This document shows positions 1 to 9,600 of a stretch of 51,524 nucleotides of DNA, in pieces. Numbering within the stretch: the first letter of the stretch is position 1; the number at the start of each line of letters is the position of its first letter. Below the pieces are notes generated by a model, which made no database searches, was not told where the DNA came from, and worked only from the letters and a program-made list of their open reading frames with translations. Origin of the DNA: an uncultured Eubacteriales bacterium (GTDB lineage: Bacteria > Bacillota > Clostridia > Christensenellales > Aristaeellaceae); NCBI GenBank assembly GCA_902781095.1, contig CACZHW010000020.1:1-51524 (forward strand), written 5' to 3'. Position numbers and translations under genes: made by a program.

Positions 1-41
1 CGCCTGGTAAAGGCTTCTTTTTTTATCCTCTATGCTTTTGT

Positions 42-122
42 AAAACAAATACCCCTGCTTCCTTCTCTGAAAACAAGGGTATTGTTGATGGTCTGAGCCG
101 GCAGGCCTTCATGGCCTGCCGG
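42..122 (-). terminator. Two-hairpin 3' element behind the TrmH-type gene
   Basis: Read on the minus strand just after the methyltransferase stop. A perfect 10-bp GC hairpin (113-122 with 98-107, loop 108-112) comes first. It is followed by the 15-mer TCAGACCATCAACAA (complement of 82-96) and a second 7-bp hairpin (77-83 with 48-54) that runs into a T-rich tail at 42-47. The second hairpin is the likely terminator. The same hairpin, 15-mer, hairpin order recurs at 51399-51471 behind uxaB. Confidence 0.65.
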
Positions 123-938
123 TTACGTTTTGTGTGCGCCATACTGCCAGAAGGCGATGGCGCTGGCCGCAGCGACGTTGAGGGAGTCGACGCCGGGCGA
201 CATGGGGATTTTGACGATGTAGTCGCAGCCGCGGATTGTCTCTTCGGTCAGGCCCGTGTCCTCCGTGCCGAGGAAGAGGGCCAGCCGCTCCCTGCCCTGC
301 AGCCGGGGATCGCCGAGGGTCAGGCAGTCGTCCCTCAGGGCGAGCCCCGCCGTGGTAAAGCCGAAGCGGCGCAGCAGGGGCAGGGTTTCGCCCGGCGCCG
401 TGCGGGCGTACGGGACGGTGAAGACGGTGCCCATGCACACGCGCACGGCGCGGCGGTGCAGCGGGTCGCAGCAGTCGGGGGAGAGCAGGATGGCGTCCAC
501 GCCCAGGGCCGCGGCGTTGCGGAAGATCGCGCCCACGTTGGAGGGTTCCGTGATGCCTTCCAGCACGGCGGCCAGGCGCGCGCCCTCGAGCACGTCCTCC
601 GGCCGCCGCATCTGCGGGCGGCGCAGCGCGCACAGCACCCAGGAGCGCTGCAGCCGGAAGCCCGTGATGGCGGCGAGCACGTCGTCGTCCGCGGTGTAGA
701 CGGGGATATCGCCGCAGCGCCGGATGATGTCGGCGCCGAGACCGTCCAAAAACTTCCTGCGCATCAGCAGCGAGAGCGGGGTGAGCCCCGCATCCAGCGC
801 GGCGTGCACGACCTTCGGGCCCTCGGCGATGAAGACGCCCTTCTCGGGCTCCTGCCGGCTGCGCAGCTGGGCGTCGGTCAGGTGATAAAAGAGCCCGTCC
901 TCCGGGCCGGTCAGCGACTTGATTTCAATGACGGGCAT
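123..938 (-). CDS. TrmH/SpoU-family RNA 2'-O-ribose methyltransferase
   Basis: A SAM-dependent enzyme predicted to methylate a ribose 2'-OH in rRNA or tRNA in the cytoplasm. The 271-residue product has the family's two parts. The N-terminal part (about 1-100) is L30e-like and holds FIAEGPKVV. The C-terminal part is a SPOUT knot with motif 1 GITEPSNVGAIFRNAAALG, motif 2 LFLGTEDTGL and motif 3 IPMSPGVDSLNVAAA; the Asn and Arg of motif 1 and the Ser-Leu-Asn of motif 3 are intact. The ATG is preceded by AAGGGG at 9 bases. Only about 40 bases separate it from the AT-rich protease gene upstream on the same strand, and I see no good promoter there, so the two may share a transcript. The exact RNA target cannot be read from sequence. 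Confidence 0.9.
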   Translation of the reverse strand: MPVIEIKSLTGPEDGLFYHLTDAQLRSRQEPEKGVFIAEGPKVVHAALDAGLTPLSLLMRRKFLDGLGADIIRRCGDIPVYTADDDVLAAITGFRLQRSWVLCALRRPQMRRPEDVLEGARLAAVLEGITEPSNVGAIFRNAAALGVDAILLSPDCCDPLHRRAVRVCMGTVFTVPYARTAPGETLPLLRRFGFTTAGLALRDDCLTLGDPRLQGRERLALFLGTEDTGLTEETIRGCDYIVKIPMSPGVDSLNVAAASAIAFWQYGAHKT

Positions 939-978
939 GGCTTTAATCCCCTTTTTCTATGTATGCTAGGCCATAAAT

Positions 979-3900
979 CTATTTATAATCCCAACAAGAA
1001 TAATCTACGGGATCATACGTTTTTTGTGCATGACTGGCTTCACCGCTAAGTTTAATTTTATGAATGCCACAATATATATCTGAGATCCTGCTTCGATTTG
1101 GAATCACGATTTGATCTGAATTAATGGTTCTTCCAGGGCCTATATCTTTTTCTGTTGTTCCGTAATAAACAGTGTTGCCTTTATAGATATTATTTCCCCA
1201 AGCATCCGTGGCGTATACATATAATTCCACAGCTTCCACCCATGCACCATATTCTTTGTTAGTAATTTGAAAGCTTATACCCAGTTTATCATCGCTCAAG
1301 CTATACCAACTAGCATAATTCAATTCCAGTGTCATTAGATCAACGGGATAGACTCGCAAAAGCAACTTTGCCGTTTTTTGGGTGTTGTCAGTGGAGGTGG
1401 CTTTTATAGTATAGAGACCAGGTTTATTGAAAACTAGTTTTTTATTACCCATAGTTCCACTTATTGAATATAAAGTGGCATTCAGTGGATTATTCTTTTT
1501 ATTGAGAACAGAAAAGTCAAGGGTGCGTTTTGAGGCATTAGAGGGTTCTGTATGGAAAAGTGAGTCTAGTGGTAAAGCCTTACCGATAGGCCAGGCATAT
1601 GATTCCGTCTGGTGTAGTCCATCTTTAAGCTTTACTGCGGTGACAGGTTGTATAACGAAAACTGAGTATTTTAAATAAGTGCCCTCCCCATCTTGTGCAG
1701 TAACCATTATCGTACATTTGCCGGGCTTAATACCTTTCACCGTACCCGTCGAATCTACAGTTGCAATTCTTTCATTCGAAGATTTCCAACGGAGCTTCTT
1801 ATTAGTGGCATCGCTGGGAGAGATGTCGGGAGATAGTTTAATGGTTTTATTAACGATTACGTCTTTGCTTAAATCAGAATCTGAAAGGGATGTGACTTTC
1901 TTGATTACCTTGACATTTAATGAAGCCTTAGGTGCAGTTTTTGTGCCATTAATACTGGCTTTTAAAGTGATTGTGGCCTGGCCAGGCTTGTGAGCCGTGA
2001 TCAAACCATTTTCATCAACACTTGCCACTTTTTCATTACTGGAGGAATACTGCAGGTTTTCAAATGAGCCTGTCACCGGTTCAAAAACAGGAACCAGTTG
2101 ATATTGTGAATCGTCAAGAACGTTGCATGCTAGTTCAATGGATTTCTCTTCGAAAAGCACTTTATTTACAGGCTCTGCAACGTGAACGAACAAACGTGTA
2201 AAAACAGATGGATCGTCCTCCAGTGTACAAACCAATACAGCGTCACCGGTGTTATTTCCAGTAACCCGGTTTTTATTTATCTCAGCAACCGTTTCGTCAG
2301 ATGTAGTCCATGAATATTTGACGTTTTGCTTAACCTTATTATCTTGTAACGAAATCACCTTTGGCGCAACGGTGATAGGGTATCCTTTATAAACATTTAA
2401 AACAGTTTCATCTAATTCAATTTTGTATGAAGAATCTGCTCCATAGTTTACAACTATCGGAGTGGGAGTAGGTGATGGAGTAGGAGAGGGCGTGGGTGTG
2501 GGAGATGGTGACGGAGTAGGGGACGGCGACGGTGTGGGAGATGGTGACGGAGTAGGAGACGGTGTCGGGGCAGGAGAAGGCGTTGGAGTAGGAGAAGGTG
2601 ATGGTGTCGGAGAAAAAGTGGAAACCGGTTTTAGTGGAGATTTAAGATTTGGGGTTACTGAAGGTTTAATTCTTGAAAGCTTCTCCCGCACAGAGGAAAA
2701 GCCGACTGTATTCCATGAGCGTTCTGTTCCCAAAATGACATAGTCGCTTTTATTCCATAGATCGTATAGATTTTGAACGTTTTTGATGGGAATCGCGAAG
2801 TTAATATTCTGACCCTCATCTACACCTGCGGATGTTATGCCTATTACTTTCCCAGTATCGTCAAAAAGGCAACCGCCGCTACTGCCATGAGAGATGGGAG
2901 CCGTAAACTGAATGTAATCAATATCATCTAATCGGGGAAACGCACTGATATTGCCAAATGCTACACTGTTTTGAAAACCTTTAGGGCTACCTATTGTCAC
3001 AACAGGCTGACCGCGTTTTAATTCACTGTTTGCATTTTGGTCAAGCGCAGTATAGTTTTTTCCCTCCGGGAAAAGAAGAATAGCGATATCTTGCTTTTTA
3101 TCTGATGCGACTACTTTGTTTATAACATAGGAATTGTTATCATCATCCCAGATTTTTAAGTATTTTGCGCCATCGATTACATGTTGATTTGTAACGAAGA
3201 GATTCTCATTGAAAGAAACGAAACCACTCGCATTACCTAAGTATGTGTTGTTCTGGTCATAGATTTCAACGTAAAACAGCGATTTTGCAGCTTTATCAAT
3301 ACTTTCGTAGTCTTCTCTAAACGAGTATGTGCTTTTGTCTTTGGAACTCAGATCATTAGTATAATCAGGGGGGAGTAACTCGGGGCTTCTGTAAGTATCA
3401 TATGTGGCATCTGAATATGCGATAGCATCCAGCATCCAAGCTACCATGTAATATAAATAAGCATCATTCTCTTTGCTTATGGTAACTGAGGTGGACTGAT
3501 TGTCTATAGTGAGCTCCATGGTAAATTTGTCTTGGTCACTAAGAGAGAATACCTCGGTGGGCCATAAAGTTATATACCATACGTTTATGGTATCATGTAA
3601 ATTGTTTACAGATGCGTCAATTGTCGTATCTTGGTCAATGATGAATTGTGCTTTTTCTATGTTTGTTCGTAATTCCTCATCGACAATATTAAAAACAAAA
3701 GATACATTTTCCTCGCTAAACATCAAAGATATGCTACTTGTGGGAGGTACTGTTTTGAAAGAGTGGAATACACTTTCGTGAGCATCATTGATACTAATAT
3801 ATAGGACAGGTACTTGCGCTAAATCATCATAAAAATGGCCACAGCTAAAGAGCGACTGAATCTTTTCGAAGTATTGATTCCATGTTTCACAATACTCGCC

Positions 3901-3993
3901 AATCGCATCTATCGAAAGAGAAGAATCTGCCTTTGCAAACACAAAAGAAACTAAAAGCACCATGAAGATTGCAATAGAAAAAAATCGCCGCAT
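979..3993 (-). CDS. Secreted trypsin-like serine protease with P/T/S linker and Ig-like (BIG2) repeats
   Basis: Predicted exported protein of about 1004 residues. I chose the ATG at 3993 because GAGGG lies 8 bases upstream; a GTG at 4008 is the longer alternative. A signal peptide ([20 protein letters not shown]) leads into a poorly recognised region. A chymotrypsin-fold protease follows with the whole triad visible: His271 (TNQHVID), Asp302 ([10 protein letters not shown]) and Ser372 (HGSSGG). Next come a Pro-Thr-Ser linker (about 460-512) and at least three Ig-like BIG2 units with the family pattern WxSSxxxVAxVxxxGxxxGxxxG. A beta-rich C-terminal domain ends the protein. There is no sortase motif or PDZ domain, unlike HtrA. 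The gene is clearly AT-rich in a GC-rich neighbourhood and uses AT-ending codons, which points to recent transfer. Substrate unknown; a role at the cell surface is inferred. Confidence 0.85.
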   Translation of the reverse strand: MRRFFSIAIFMVLLVSFVFAKADSSLSIDAIGEYCETWNQYFEKIQSLFSCGHFYDDLAQVPVLYISINDAHESVFHSFKTVPPTSSISLMFSEENVSFVFNIVDEELRTNIEKAQFIIDQDTTIDASVNNLHDTINVWYITLWPTEVFSLSDQDKFTMELTIDNQSTSVTISKENDAYLYYMVAWMLDAIAYSDATYDTYRSPELLPPDYTNDLSSKDKSTYSFREDYESIDKAAKSLFYVEIYDQNNTYLGNASGFVSFNENLFVTNQHVIDGAKYLKIWDDDNNSYVINKVVASDKKQDIAILLFPEGKNYTALDQNANSELKRGQPVVTIGSPKGFQNSVAFGNISAFPRLDDIDYIQFTAPISHGSSGGCLFDDTGKVIGITSAGVDEGQNINFAIPIKNVQNLYDLWNKSDYVILGTERSWNTVGFSSVREKLSRIKPSVTPNLKSPLKPVSTFSPTPSPSPTPTPSPAPTPSPTPSPSPTPSPSPTPSPSPTPTPSPTPSPTPTPIVVNYGADSSYKIELDETVLNVYKGYPITVAPKVISLQDNKVKQNVKYSWTTSDETVAEINKNRVTGNNTGDAVLVCTLEDDPSVFTRLFVHVAEPVNKVLFEEKSIELACNVLDDSQYQLVPVFEPVTGSFENLQYSSSNEKVASVDENGLITAHKPGQATITLKASINGTKTAPKASLNVKVIKKVTSLSDSDLSKDVIVNKTIKLSPDISPSDATNKKLRWKSSNERIATVDSTGTVKGIKPGKCTIMVTAQDGEGTYLKYSVFVIQPVTAVKLKDGLHQTESYAWPIGKALPLDSLFHTEPSNASKRTLDFSVLNKKNNPLNATLYSISGTMGNKKLVFNKPGLYTIKATSTDNTQKTAKLLLRVYPVDLMTLELNYASWYSLSDDKLGISFQITNKEYGAWVEAVELYVYATDAWGNNIYKGNTVYYGTTEKDIGPGRTINSDQIVIPNRSRISDIYCGIHKIKLSGEASHAQKTYDPVDYSCWDYK
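2456..2614 (-). repeat. Coding Pro-Thr/Ser-Pro tandem repeat (linker)
   Basis: About 50 codons of alternating TP and SP dipeptides inside the protease gene, seen on the plus strand as repeating GGAGTAGG, GGAGATGG and GGTGTGGG units. This is a stiff extended spacer between the protease and the Ig-like repeats. Such simple repeats vary in length between strains by slippage. Confidence 0.9.
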
Positions 3994-4143
3994 TATCTTT
4001 GCCCTCACTTCTTTTGTAGAATCTCATAAAATGATATTAACACAAAATGAATAGTTAGAAAAGGAGAGTTTTGTTTGTTCCAATACTGGGAAATATTTCG
4101 TTAAGAATAGTAAGTAAAAGCAGAGCTTGCAAAAGAAAAACCC

Positions 4144-4172
4144 TTGCCATCCACGAAAATGCATGTTATAAT
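4144..4172 (+). promoter_or_regulatory. Sigma-A promoter of rplS
   Basis: TTGCCA (4144-4149), a 17-base spacer and a perfect TATAAT (4167-4172). Transcription should begin near 4179. Confidence 0.75.
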
Positions 4173-4178
4173 CTTTGC

Positions 4179-4246
4179 TTGTGAAACGGGCGTTCCGCTG
4201 TCGGAGGAGCCGCACATGAACGTCCGGTGAAAGGAGAAAAAGACCC
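4179..4246 (+). promoter_or_regulatory. Structured rplS leader, probable L19 autoregulatory element
   Basis: The short 5' untranslated region can fold into a stem of GGGCGTTC with GAACGTCC (8 pairs, one G-U) around an internal CCGCTG and a GCACATGAAC stretch. It is followed by the AAGGAG ribosome site. Bacillota L19 mRNAs carry a leader with which L19 controls its own synthesis, and the position and the TTCCGCTG/CATGAAC elements fit that as I recall it. A covariance-model search would settle it. Confidence 0.55.
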
Positions 4247-4588
4247 ATGAGCGAGATTATCCGCGCGATCGAGAGCGAACAGCTCAAGACCAACATCCCT
4301 GACTTCCGCGTCGGCGACACCCTCCGTGTGATGGTGAAGGTCGTGGAAGGCGAGCGCGAGCGTCTGCAGGCCTTCGAGGGCGTCTGCATCGCGCGCCGTA
4401 ACGGCAGCATCCGTGAGACCTTCACCCTCCGCCGTGTTTCCTACGGAATCGGCGTGGAGCGTACTTTCCCGCTGCATTCCCCGCGTCTGGACAAGATCAC
4501 CGTACTGCGCCGCGGCAAGGTCCGCCGTGCAAAGCTGTACTATCTGCGCAATCTCTCCGGCAAGGCCGCGAAGATCAAGGAGAAGTAA
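4247..4588 (+). CDS. rplS: 50S ribosomal protein L19
   Basis: Ribosomal protein at the 30S-50S interface. The 113-residue length and the stretches [45 protein letters not shown] and [14 protein letters not shown] are typical of L19 over its whole length. The ATG follows AAGGAG. It has its own promoter and structured leader and a hairpin terminator before rbgA, so it can be expressed far above the genes behind it. The next gene, rbgA, encodes a 50S assembly GTPase, matching the Bacillus gene order. Confidence 0.98.
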   Translation: MSEIIRAIESEQLKTNIPDFRVGDTLRVMVKVVEGERERLQAFEGVCIARRNGSIRETFTLRRVSYGIGVERTFPLHSPRLDKITVLRRGKVRRAKLYYLRNLSGKAAKIKEK

Positions 4589-4688
4589 TCGGCTTTGGCA
4601 GGCTGCACAGCAGTCTGTCCGGTTTCCGGGGCCCGGTCCCCGGGGCCGGATCATCGGTTCCCTTCTGCGGAATCATGACCGGTGTCAG

Positions 4689-4718
4689 AGGCTGCCGCTG
4701 CTGCGGACAGCCTTTTTT
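4689..4718 (+). terminator. Intrinsic terminator or attenuator after rplS
   Basis: AGGCTG-CCGC pairs with GCGG-A-CAGCCT (10 pairs, one bulged A, loop TGCT) and is followed by six T. It lies 27 bases before rbgA. I see no clear promoter between it and rbgA, so partial read-through from rplS probably feeds the rbgA operon. Confidence 0.8.
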
Positions 4719-4744
4719 CGTATTTGTGAGTCTGGAGAGAAAGA

Positions 4745-5671
4745 ATGAAGACAAATCGTCGGCCCGCGGAACTGCCGGGCGAGGACATGCCCGCGCTGCG
4801 CGGGCCGGAAAAGAAGATCAACTGGTACCCGGGGCACATGGCCAGGGCCCAGCGGCAGCTTAGCGAGCAGCTCTCCCGCGTGGATCTGGCGGTGGAGCTG
4901 TGCGACGCGCGTGTGCCGCAGGCCAGCCGCAACCCTGCGCTGCAGCGGCTGCTCTCCGGCAAACGCCGTCTGCTCGTGCTGGGCAAGGCGGACCTGGCGG
5001 AGGAGAGCGAGACGCGCGCCTGGCTGCGGCATTACCGGGCGCAGGGAGAGGACTGCCTCTCCTTCGACAGCGTGCGCGGGCGTGCCAAGGACATCGTCAG
5101 CCGCGCACAGGCGGCCTGCAGCGGCGAGATCGAGCACATGGCGGCCAAGGGCGTGCGAAAGACGGTGCGCATCCTGGTGGTGGGCATCCCCAACGTGGGC
5201 AAATCCACGTTCGTCAACCGCATCAAGGGCACGGCCATCGCAAAGACGGGCGACCGGCCCGGCGTCACGCGCAGCAACCAGTGGGTGCGCATTACGCCCT
5301 GGCTGGAGCTGCTGGACACCCCCGGCCTGCTCTGGCCGGACCTTCAGGACCAGGCGGCGGCCCGCCGGCTGTGCTGGACGGGGACGATCTCCGACCAGGT
5401 GACGGATACGGAGCAGCTGGCCGCCTCCTTGCTGGAGGAGCTGATGCGCCTGTGCCCGGACAGGGCGGCGGAGCGCTTCCACATCAAGAACCGTGATGCG
5501 CAGGGGCTGGAGCTGCTTGACGAGGCCTGCCGCGGGCGCGGCTGGATCCTGCCGGGCGGCGTGCTGGACGAGGCGAGGGGCGCTGCCCTCATCCTGGACG
5601 AATACCGCGCAGGGAAGCTCGGCCGGCTGACGCTGGAGCGCGCCCCGCGCGCGGCGGAGGAAGAGGCATGA
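4745..5671 (+). CDS. rbgA: Ribosome biogenesis GTPase RbgA (YlqF)
   Basis: Circularly permuted GTPase needed for late assembly of the 50S subunit. The 308-residue protein opens with the hallmark INWYPGHMARAQRQL. Its GTPase motifs come in permuted order: G4 as LGKADLAE near residue 80, then G1 GIPNVGKST near 150 and G3 DTPGLLWP near 190. The usual NKxD is GKAD here. A C-terminal helical region follows, as in the family. The start is ATG after GGAGAGAAAGA. Its stop overlaps the rnhB start (ATGA), so the two are translationally coupled. Confidence 0.95.
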   Translation: MKTNRRPAELPGEDMPALRGPEKKINWYPGHMARAQRQLSEQLSRVDLAVELCDARVPQASRNPALQRLLSGKRRLLVLGKADLAEESETRAWLRHYRAQGEDCLSFDSVRGRAKDIVSRAQAACSGEIEHMAAKGVRKTVRILVVGIPNVGKSTFVNRIKGTAIAKTGDRPGVTRSNQWVRITPWLELLDTPGLLWPDLQDQAAARRLCWTGTISDQVTDTEQLAASLLEELMRLCPDRAAERFHIKNRDAQGLELLDEACRGRGWILPGGVLDEARGAALILDEYRAGKLGRLTLERAPRAAEEEA

Positions 5672-6282
5672 AAAAGGACTGGCAGGCGCGCCTTTCCGAG
5701 ATCAGCGCCACGGACAGGGAGCTGTGGGCTGCGGGGCGCGTCTTCGCGGGTATCGACGAGGCCGGACGGGGCCCGCTGTGCGGGCCTGTCGCGGCGGCGT
5801 GCGTGGTGATGCCGCCGGAGCCGCTGCTTTTGTACGTGGACGACAGCAAGAAGCTGACGGAAAAGCGCCGGGAAAGCCTGTACGACGAAATCCTGAAGAC
5901 GGCGGTGTACGCGCGCGTATCCCTCGCCTCCGCGGAGGAGATCGACCGGCTGAACATCCTGCAGGCGACGAAGAAGGCGATGGCGGAGGCGGCGAAGGAC
6001 GCGCCTTGCGCGCTCTTCCTCGTGGACGCGGTGGACGCTCTGGACGTCCCCGGCGAGGTGCGCGGCATCGTGCACGGGGACGCGCTGTGCTATTCCATCG
6101 CGGCGGCCTCCATCCTGGCGAAAGTGACGCGGGACCGCCTGCTGCGGGAGATGGACGCGCGCTATCCGGAATACGGCTTCGCCCGGAACAAGGGCTACGG
6201 CACGGCGGAGCACATCGCGGCGCTGAAGAAGTACGGCCCCTGCCCGGAGCACCGCAGGAGCTTTATCGGGCACTTCGTCTGA
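5668..6282 (+). CDS. rnhB: Ribonuclease HII
   Basis: Endonuclease that cuts the RNA strand of RNA-DNA hybrids and nicks at single ribonucleotides in DNA. The 204 residues hold the family signature AGIDEAGRGPLCGPVAAA with the first two catalytic acids (Asp-Glu), later acids in LVDAVDAL, and the conserved KVTRDRLLREMD and YGFARNKGYGTAEH blocks. It starts in a 4-base ATGA overlap with rbgA and is followed after 22 bases by yraN. This order is common in Bacillota. Confidence 0.96.
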   Translation: MKKDWQARLSEISATDRELWAAGRVFAGIDEAGRGPLCGPVAAACVVMPPEPLLLYVDDSKKLTEKRRESLYDEILKTAVYARVSLASAEEIDRLNILQATKKAMAEAAKDAPCALFLVDAVDALDVPGEVRGIVHGDALCYSIAAASILAKVTRDRLLREMDARYPEYGFARNKGYGTAEHIAALKKYGPCPEHRRSFIGHFV

Positions 6283-6304
6283 AGCGCGCATCCTGGAGGC
6301 AGAC

Positions 6305-6682
6305 ATGACAGAGCAGAGGGAGCCGCTGACCCCGCACGCGCTGGGCGCGATGGGCGAGGTGCGGGCGGAGCAGTATCTGTGCGGCCTCGGCTGGCGGATA
6401 CTGGAGCACAATTACAAGGCTTACGGCGCGGAGATCGACCTCATCGCGCTGGACGGACGCTGCGTGGTCTTCGTGGAGGTCAAGGTGCGCAACCACTCAC
6501 ACATGGCGGCAAGAGAGACGGTGACCTACGCAAAGCAGCAGCGCATCAGCACCGGCGCGCTGCAGTACATGCGGCGCAAGGGCCTGATGGACAGGCAGGC
6601 GCGCTTTGACGTCATCGAGATCCAGGACGGGCGCCTTACGCATATCCGCAACGCCTTTCCCTACCGGGGAAGAGTTTTTTGA
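6305..6682 (+). CDS. yraN: YraN/UPF0102 family nuclease-like protein
   Basis: A 125-residue protein of the UPF0102 family, which has a restriction-endonuclease-like fold. The core GAEIDLIALDGRCVVFVEVK carries the acidic/Lys pattern of that fold (E..D...ExK). LGAMGEVRAEQYL at the N-terminus is also typical. The cellular role is not well established; its steady place beside rnhB hints at nucleic acid processing or repair. It sits between rnhB and the glycosyltransferase in one operon with short gaps. Confidence 0.88.
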   Translation: MTEQREPLTPHALGAMGEVRAEQYLCGLGWRILEHNYKAYGAEIDLIALDGRCVVFVEVKVRNHSHMAARETVTYAKQQRISTGALQYMRRKGLMDRQARFDVIEIQDGRLTHIRNAFPYRGRVF

Positions 6683-6697
6683 GATGGAGACAGGTAA

Positions 6698-9600
6698 ATG
6701 AAAAAACGCGTAATCGCCGCCGTGCTGGCGCTGATCGTACTGCTCGCGGGGGCGTGGCTTTTCCTGCGGGGGCGCAGGGGGGCGGACAGTCCGCTTGCCG
6801 GGAACCTCGTTCGCAACGGGGACTTTTCGGCCGTCTCCAGCGGAATGCCGGACGGCTGGGAGACGGGCATGTGGGTCACCTCGCCCGGCGCTTCTTTTCT
6901 GGAGGCCGTGACGCTGGACGGCATGCCCTGCGTGCTGGTGGAGAACGCCGCGCCCAACGACGCGCGCTTTGAGCAGACGGTGAGCGTGCGCCCGGACAGC
7001 ACCCTGCGCCTGTCGGCCAGGGTGCGCGCCGAGGACTGCGGCGGCGGCATCGGGGCGAACGTCTCCTTCCTGGGCGTCTACGGAACCAGCCGCGAGGTGC
7101 GGGACACCGCGGGCGGCTGGGAGGAGATCGAGCTGTACGCCCGAACCGGGGCGGACATGCACGAGGTGACGGTCTGCGTGCGCTTGGGCGGCTACGGTTC
7201 CGAAAACACGGGCCGCGCGTGGTTTACCGACGTCCGGCTGGAGGAGGTGGACGAGGCGCCCGTGGGCGCGGCGTACGTCAACCTGGCCACGCCGAAACCG
7301 GAAAAGGCGGAACGCCCGAAGGACTCGAAGGACGCGGTCATCCCGGTTCTGTTGGCCGTCTCCGCCGCCTACCTGGCGCTGTGCTTCGCGCTGCTGCGCG
7401 GCGGATGGCACGGCGGCCAGCGCGCGCTGGTCGCGGTGCTCGCGGCGGCGTTTGCCGTGCGGCTGATCCCGGCCTGCCTTGTCAAAGGCTACGGCGTGGA
7501 CATGGGCTGCTTTACGGCTTGGGCCGCGAAGATGGCCTCCGCTGGCCCGGCCGGTTTTTATGAGGAAGGCTATTTCTGCGATTATCCGCCGGCGTACATG
7601 CTCGTGCTGGGGCTCATCGGCCTGCTTGCCAATCTGCTGGGGGTTTCCTACGGCGGCATGGGCATCCAGGTGATGCTGAAGCTCGTGCCCATCCTGTGCG
7701 ACCTCGCGCTGGCCGTGCTGGTCTACGCTCTGGCGGCGGAGCGGGACGAACGCCGTGCGCTTCCTGCCGCGCTCCTCGTCGCGCTCAATCCGGCGCTCGT
7801 CATCACGGGCAGCTGTTGGGGACAGATCGACGCGGTGACGGCCCTGCTGCTGGTCCTGGTCCTTCGGCAGGCCGCGGAAGGCCGCTGGGAGCGGGCGATC
7901 CCGCTGTTCGCGCTGGCCGTGCTGACCAAGCCGCAGGCGGGCCTGCTGGCGCCGCTGGGCGTCGCGGCGCTGGTCAAGGAGATCGTCACGGCCCGGCGGG
8001 ACGGGAAGGCGGGGGAGCGGCTGAAAGCGATCGGGCTGGGGCTGCTCTTCGGCGTCCTGCTCACGGCGGCGGTCGTCCTCCCGTTCTCGCTGCGGCAGAC
8101 CTCCGCGCTGTGGCTGGTTTCGCGCTATACGGGCGCGCTGGGCAGCTACGACTACGCGACGCTCAGCACCGGCAACCTGATGTTCCTGCTGGGCGGGAAC
8201 TGGACGGAGAACGCGTCGGGCGTGCTGAGCAGCCTCACCTACGGACAGCTGGGTACGGCGCTGATGGTGCTCGCGTTCGCCGCGGGCATCACAGTTTACC
8301 TGCGCGCCAGGGGCCGCGCTGCGCTGTGGGCCTCGGCCGCGCTGACGCTGCAGCTGGTCTTCTGCCTGGGCGTCAAGATGCACGAGCGGTACATCGTCCC
8401 GGGCCTCGTGCTGCTGCTAATCGCCGCGGTGCGCACGGGGGACGTGCGCCTGTACGCCTCCTTTGCGCTCGCCTCGGCGGCGACGGCCGTCAACGTCGGC
8501 GCCGTGCTGGCGTTTGAGTACCTGATCGCGCCGAACCTGTGGCTGGGCTACGGGCTGGGCGCACTGCAGCTGGCTGCGGCCGCGCTGACGTGCTGGGCTT
8601 GTGCGGACCTCTACGTAAGGGGGCGCCCGGCGCTGACCCTGCCGGAGCGCCTAAAGAGGGCCGCCAATGCCTCTGATGACGGCACCCGGGGGGCGGAGGA
8701 CGAGGCGCTGCGCGCGCTGGCGCTGGGCCGTGAGCAGCCGAAGGCGACGGCGACGGCCGGCGGCGTACTCGCGCTGGCGGTGCTGACCCTCGCCTACGCT
8801 GTCGTCGCCTTCTACGACCTGGGCGCGGCCAGGGCGCCGCAGACGGGCTACGTCTCCTCCGCCGCGGACGAGGCGGTGACCCTGGACCTGGGACAGGTGC
8901 GGGAAGGCTTCCACTTCTATTACTACGGCGGGATCTCCGACACACAGTTCGACGTGGAGGTGTCGGATGACGGCGTATCGTGGCGCGAGCCGGTGCGCGC
9001 CTTCTTCGACAGGGGGACCTGCTTCAAGTGGCAGGCGCTGCGCCAGCCGGTGATGGACGAGGACGACACGGCGACGGGCGCCACGGGCGCGATGATGCCG
9101 CTGTCCGGCCGTTACATCCGCCTGACCTTCGAGGGCGCGGGCTCCGCGCTGTGGGAGGTCGCCGCGGTGGACGACGCGGGGACGCCATGGCCGTTCGTCT
9201 CGGTTTCCTCGGAGGGCGCGCTGGAGGGGCGGGCGGACGACCCGCGCAGCCTGACGGACGAGCAGGACGCCGTGCCGCGGAAGCCCTCGTATCAGAACAG
9301 CATGTACTTCGACGAAATCTATCACGCGCGCACGGGCTACGAGCATGCGCACGCGCTGTCCACTTACGAGACGACGCACCCGCCGCTGGGCAAGGACCTG
9401 ATGGCGCTGTGCATCCGCCTGCTGGGGATGACGCCGTTTGCGTGGCGGCTGGCCGGGTGCCTGACGGGCATCCTGATGATCCCGGTCATCTGGCTGCTGG
9501 CGATGGAGCTGCTGGGGAAACAGCGCTGGGCCTTCCTCGCCGCCTTCCTGCTTGCCTGTGACTGCATGCACTTTACGCAGACACGGATCGCGACGATCGA

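Noticed and set aside
2456..2614. Possible CRISPR-like short tandem repeat
   Set aside because: Units are 6-12 bases, in frame and without spacers; it encodes the TP/SP linker.
2462..2743. Gly/Val/Asp-repeat frame (MGVGDGVG...) on the plus strand
   Set aside because: Direct antisense of the Pro-Thr-Ser linker of the protease.
979..4140. Insertion sequence or integrative element
   Set aside because: Despite the AT-rich composition there is no transposase, integrase, terminal repeat or target duplication at the edges.
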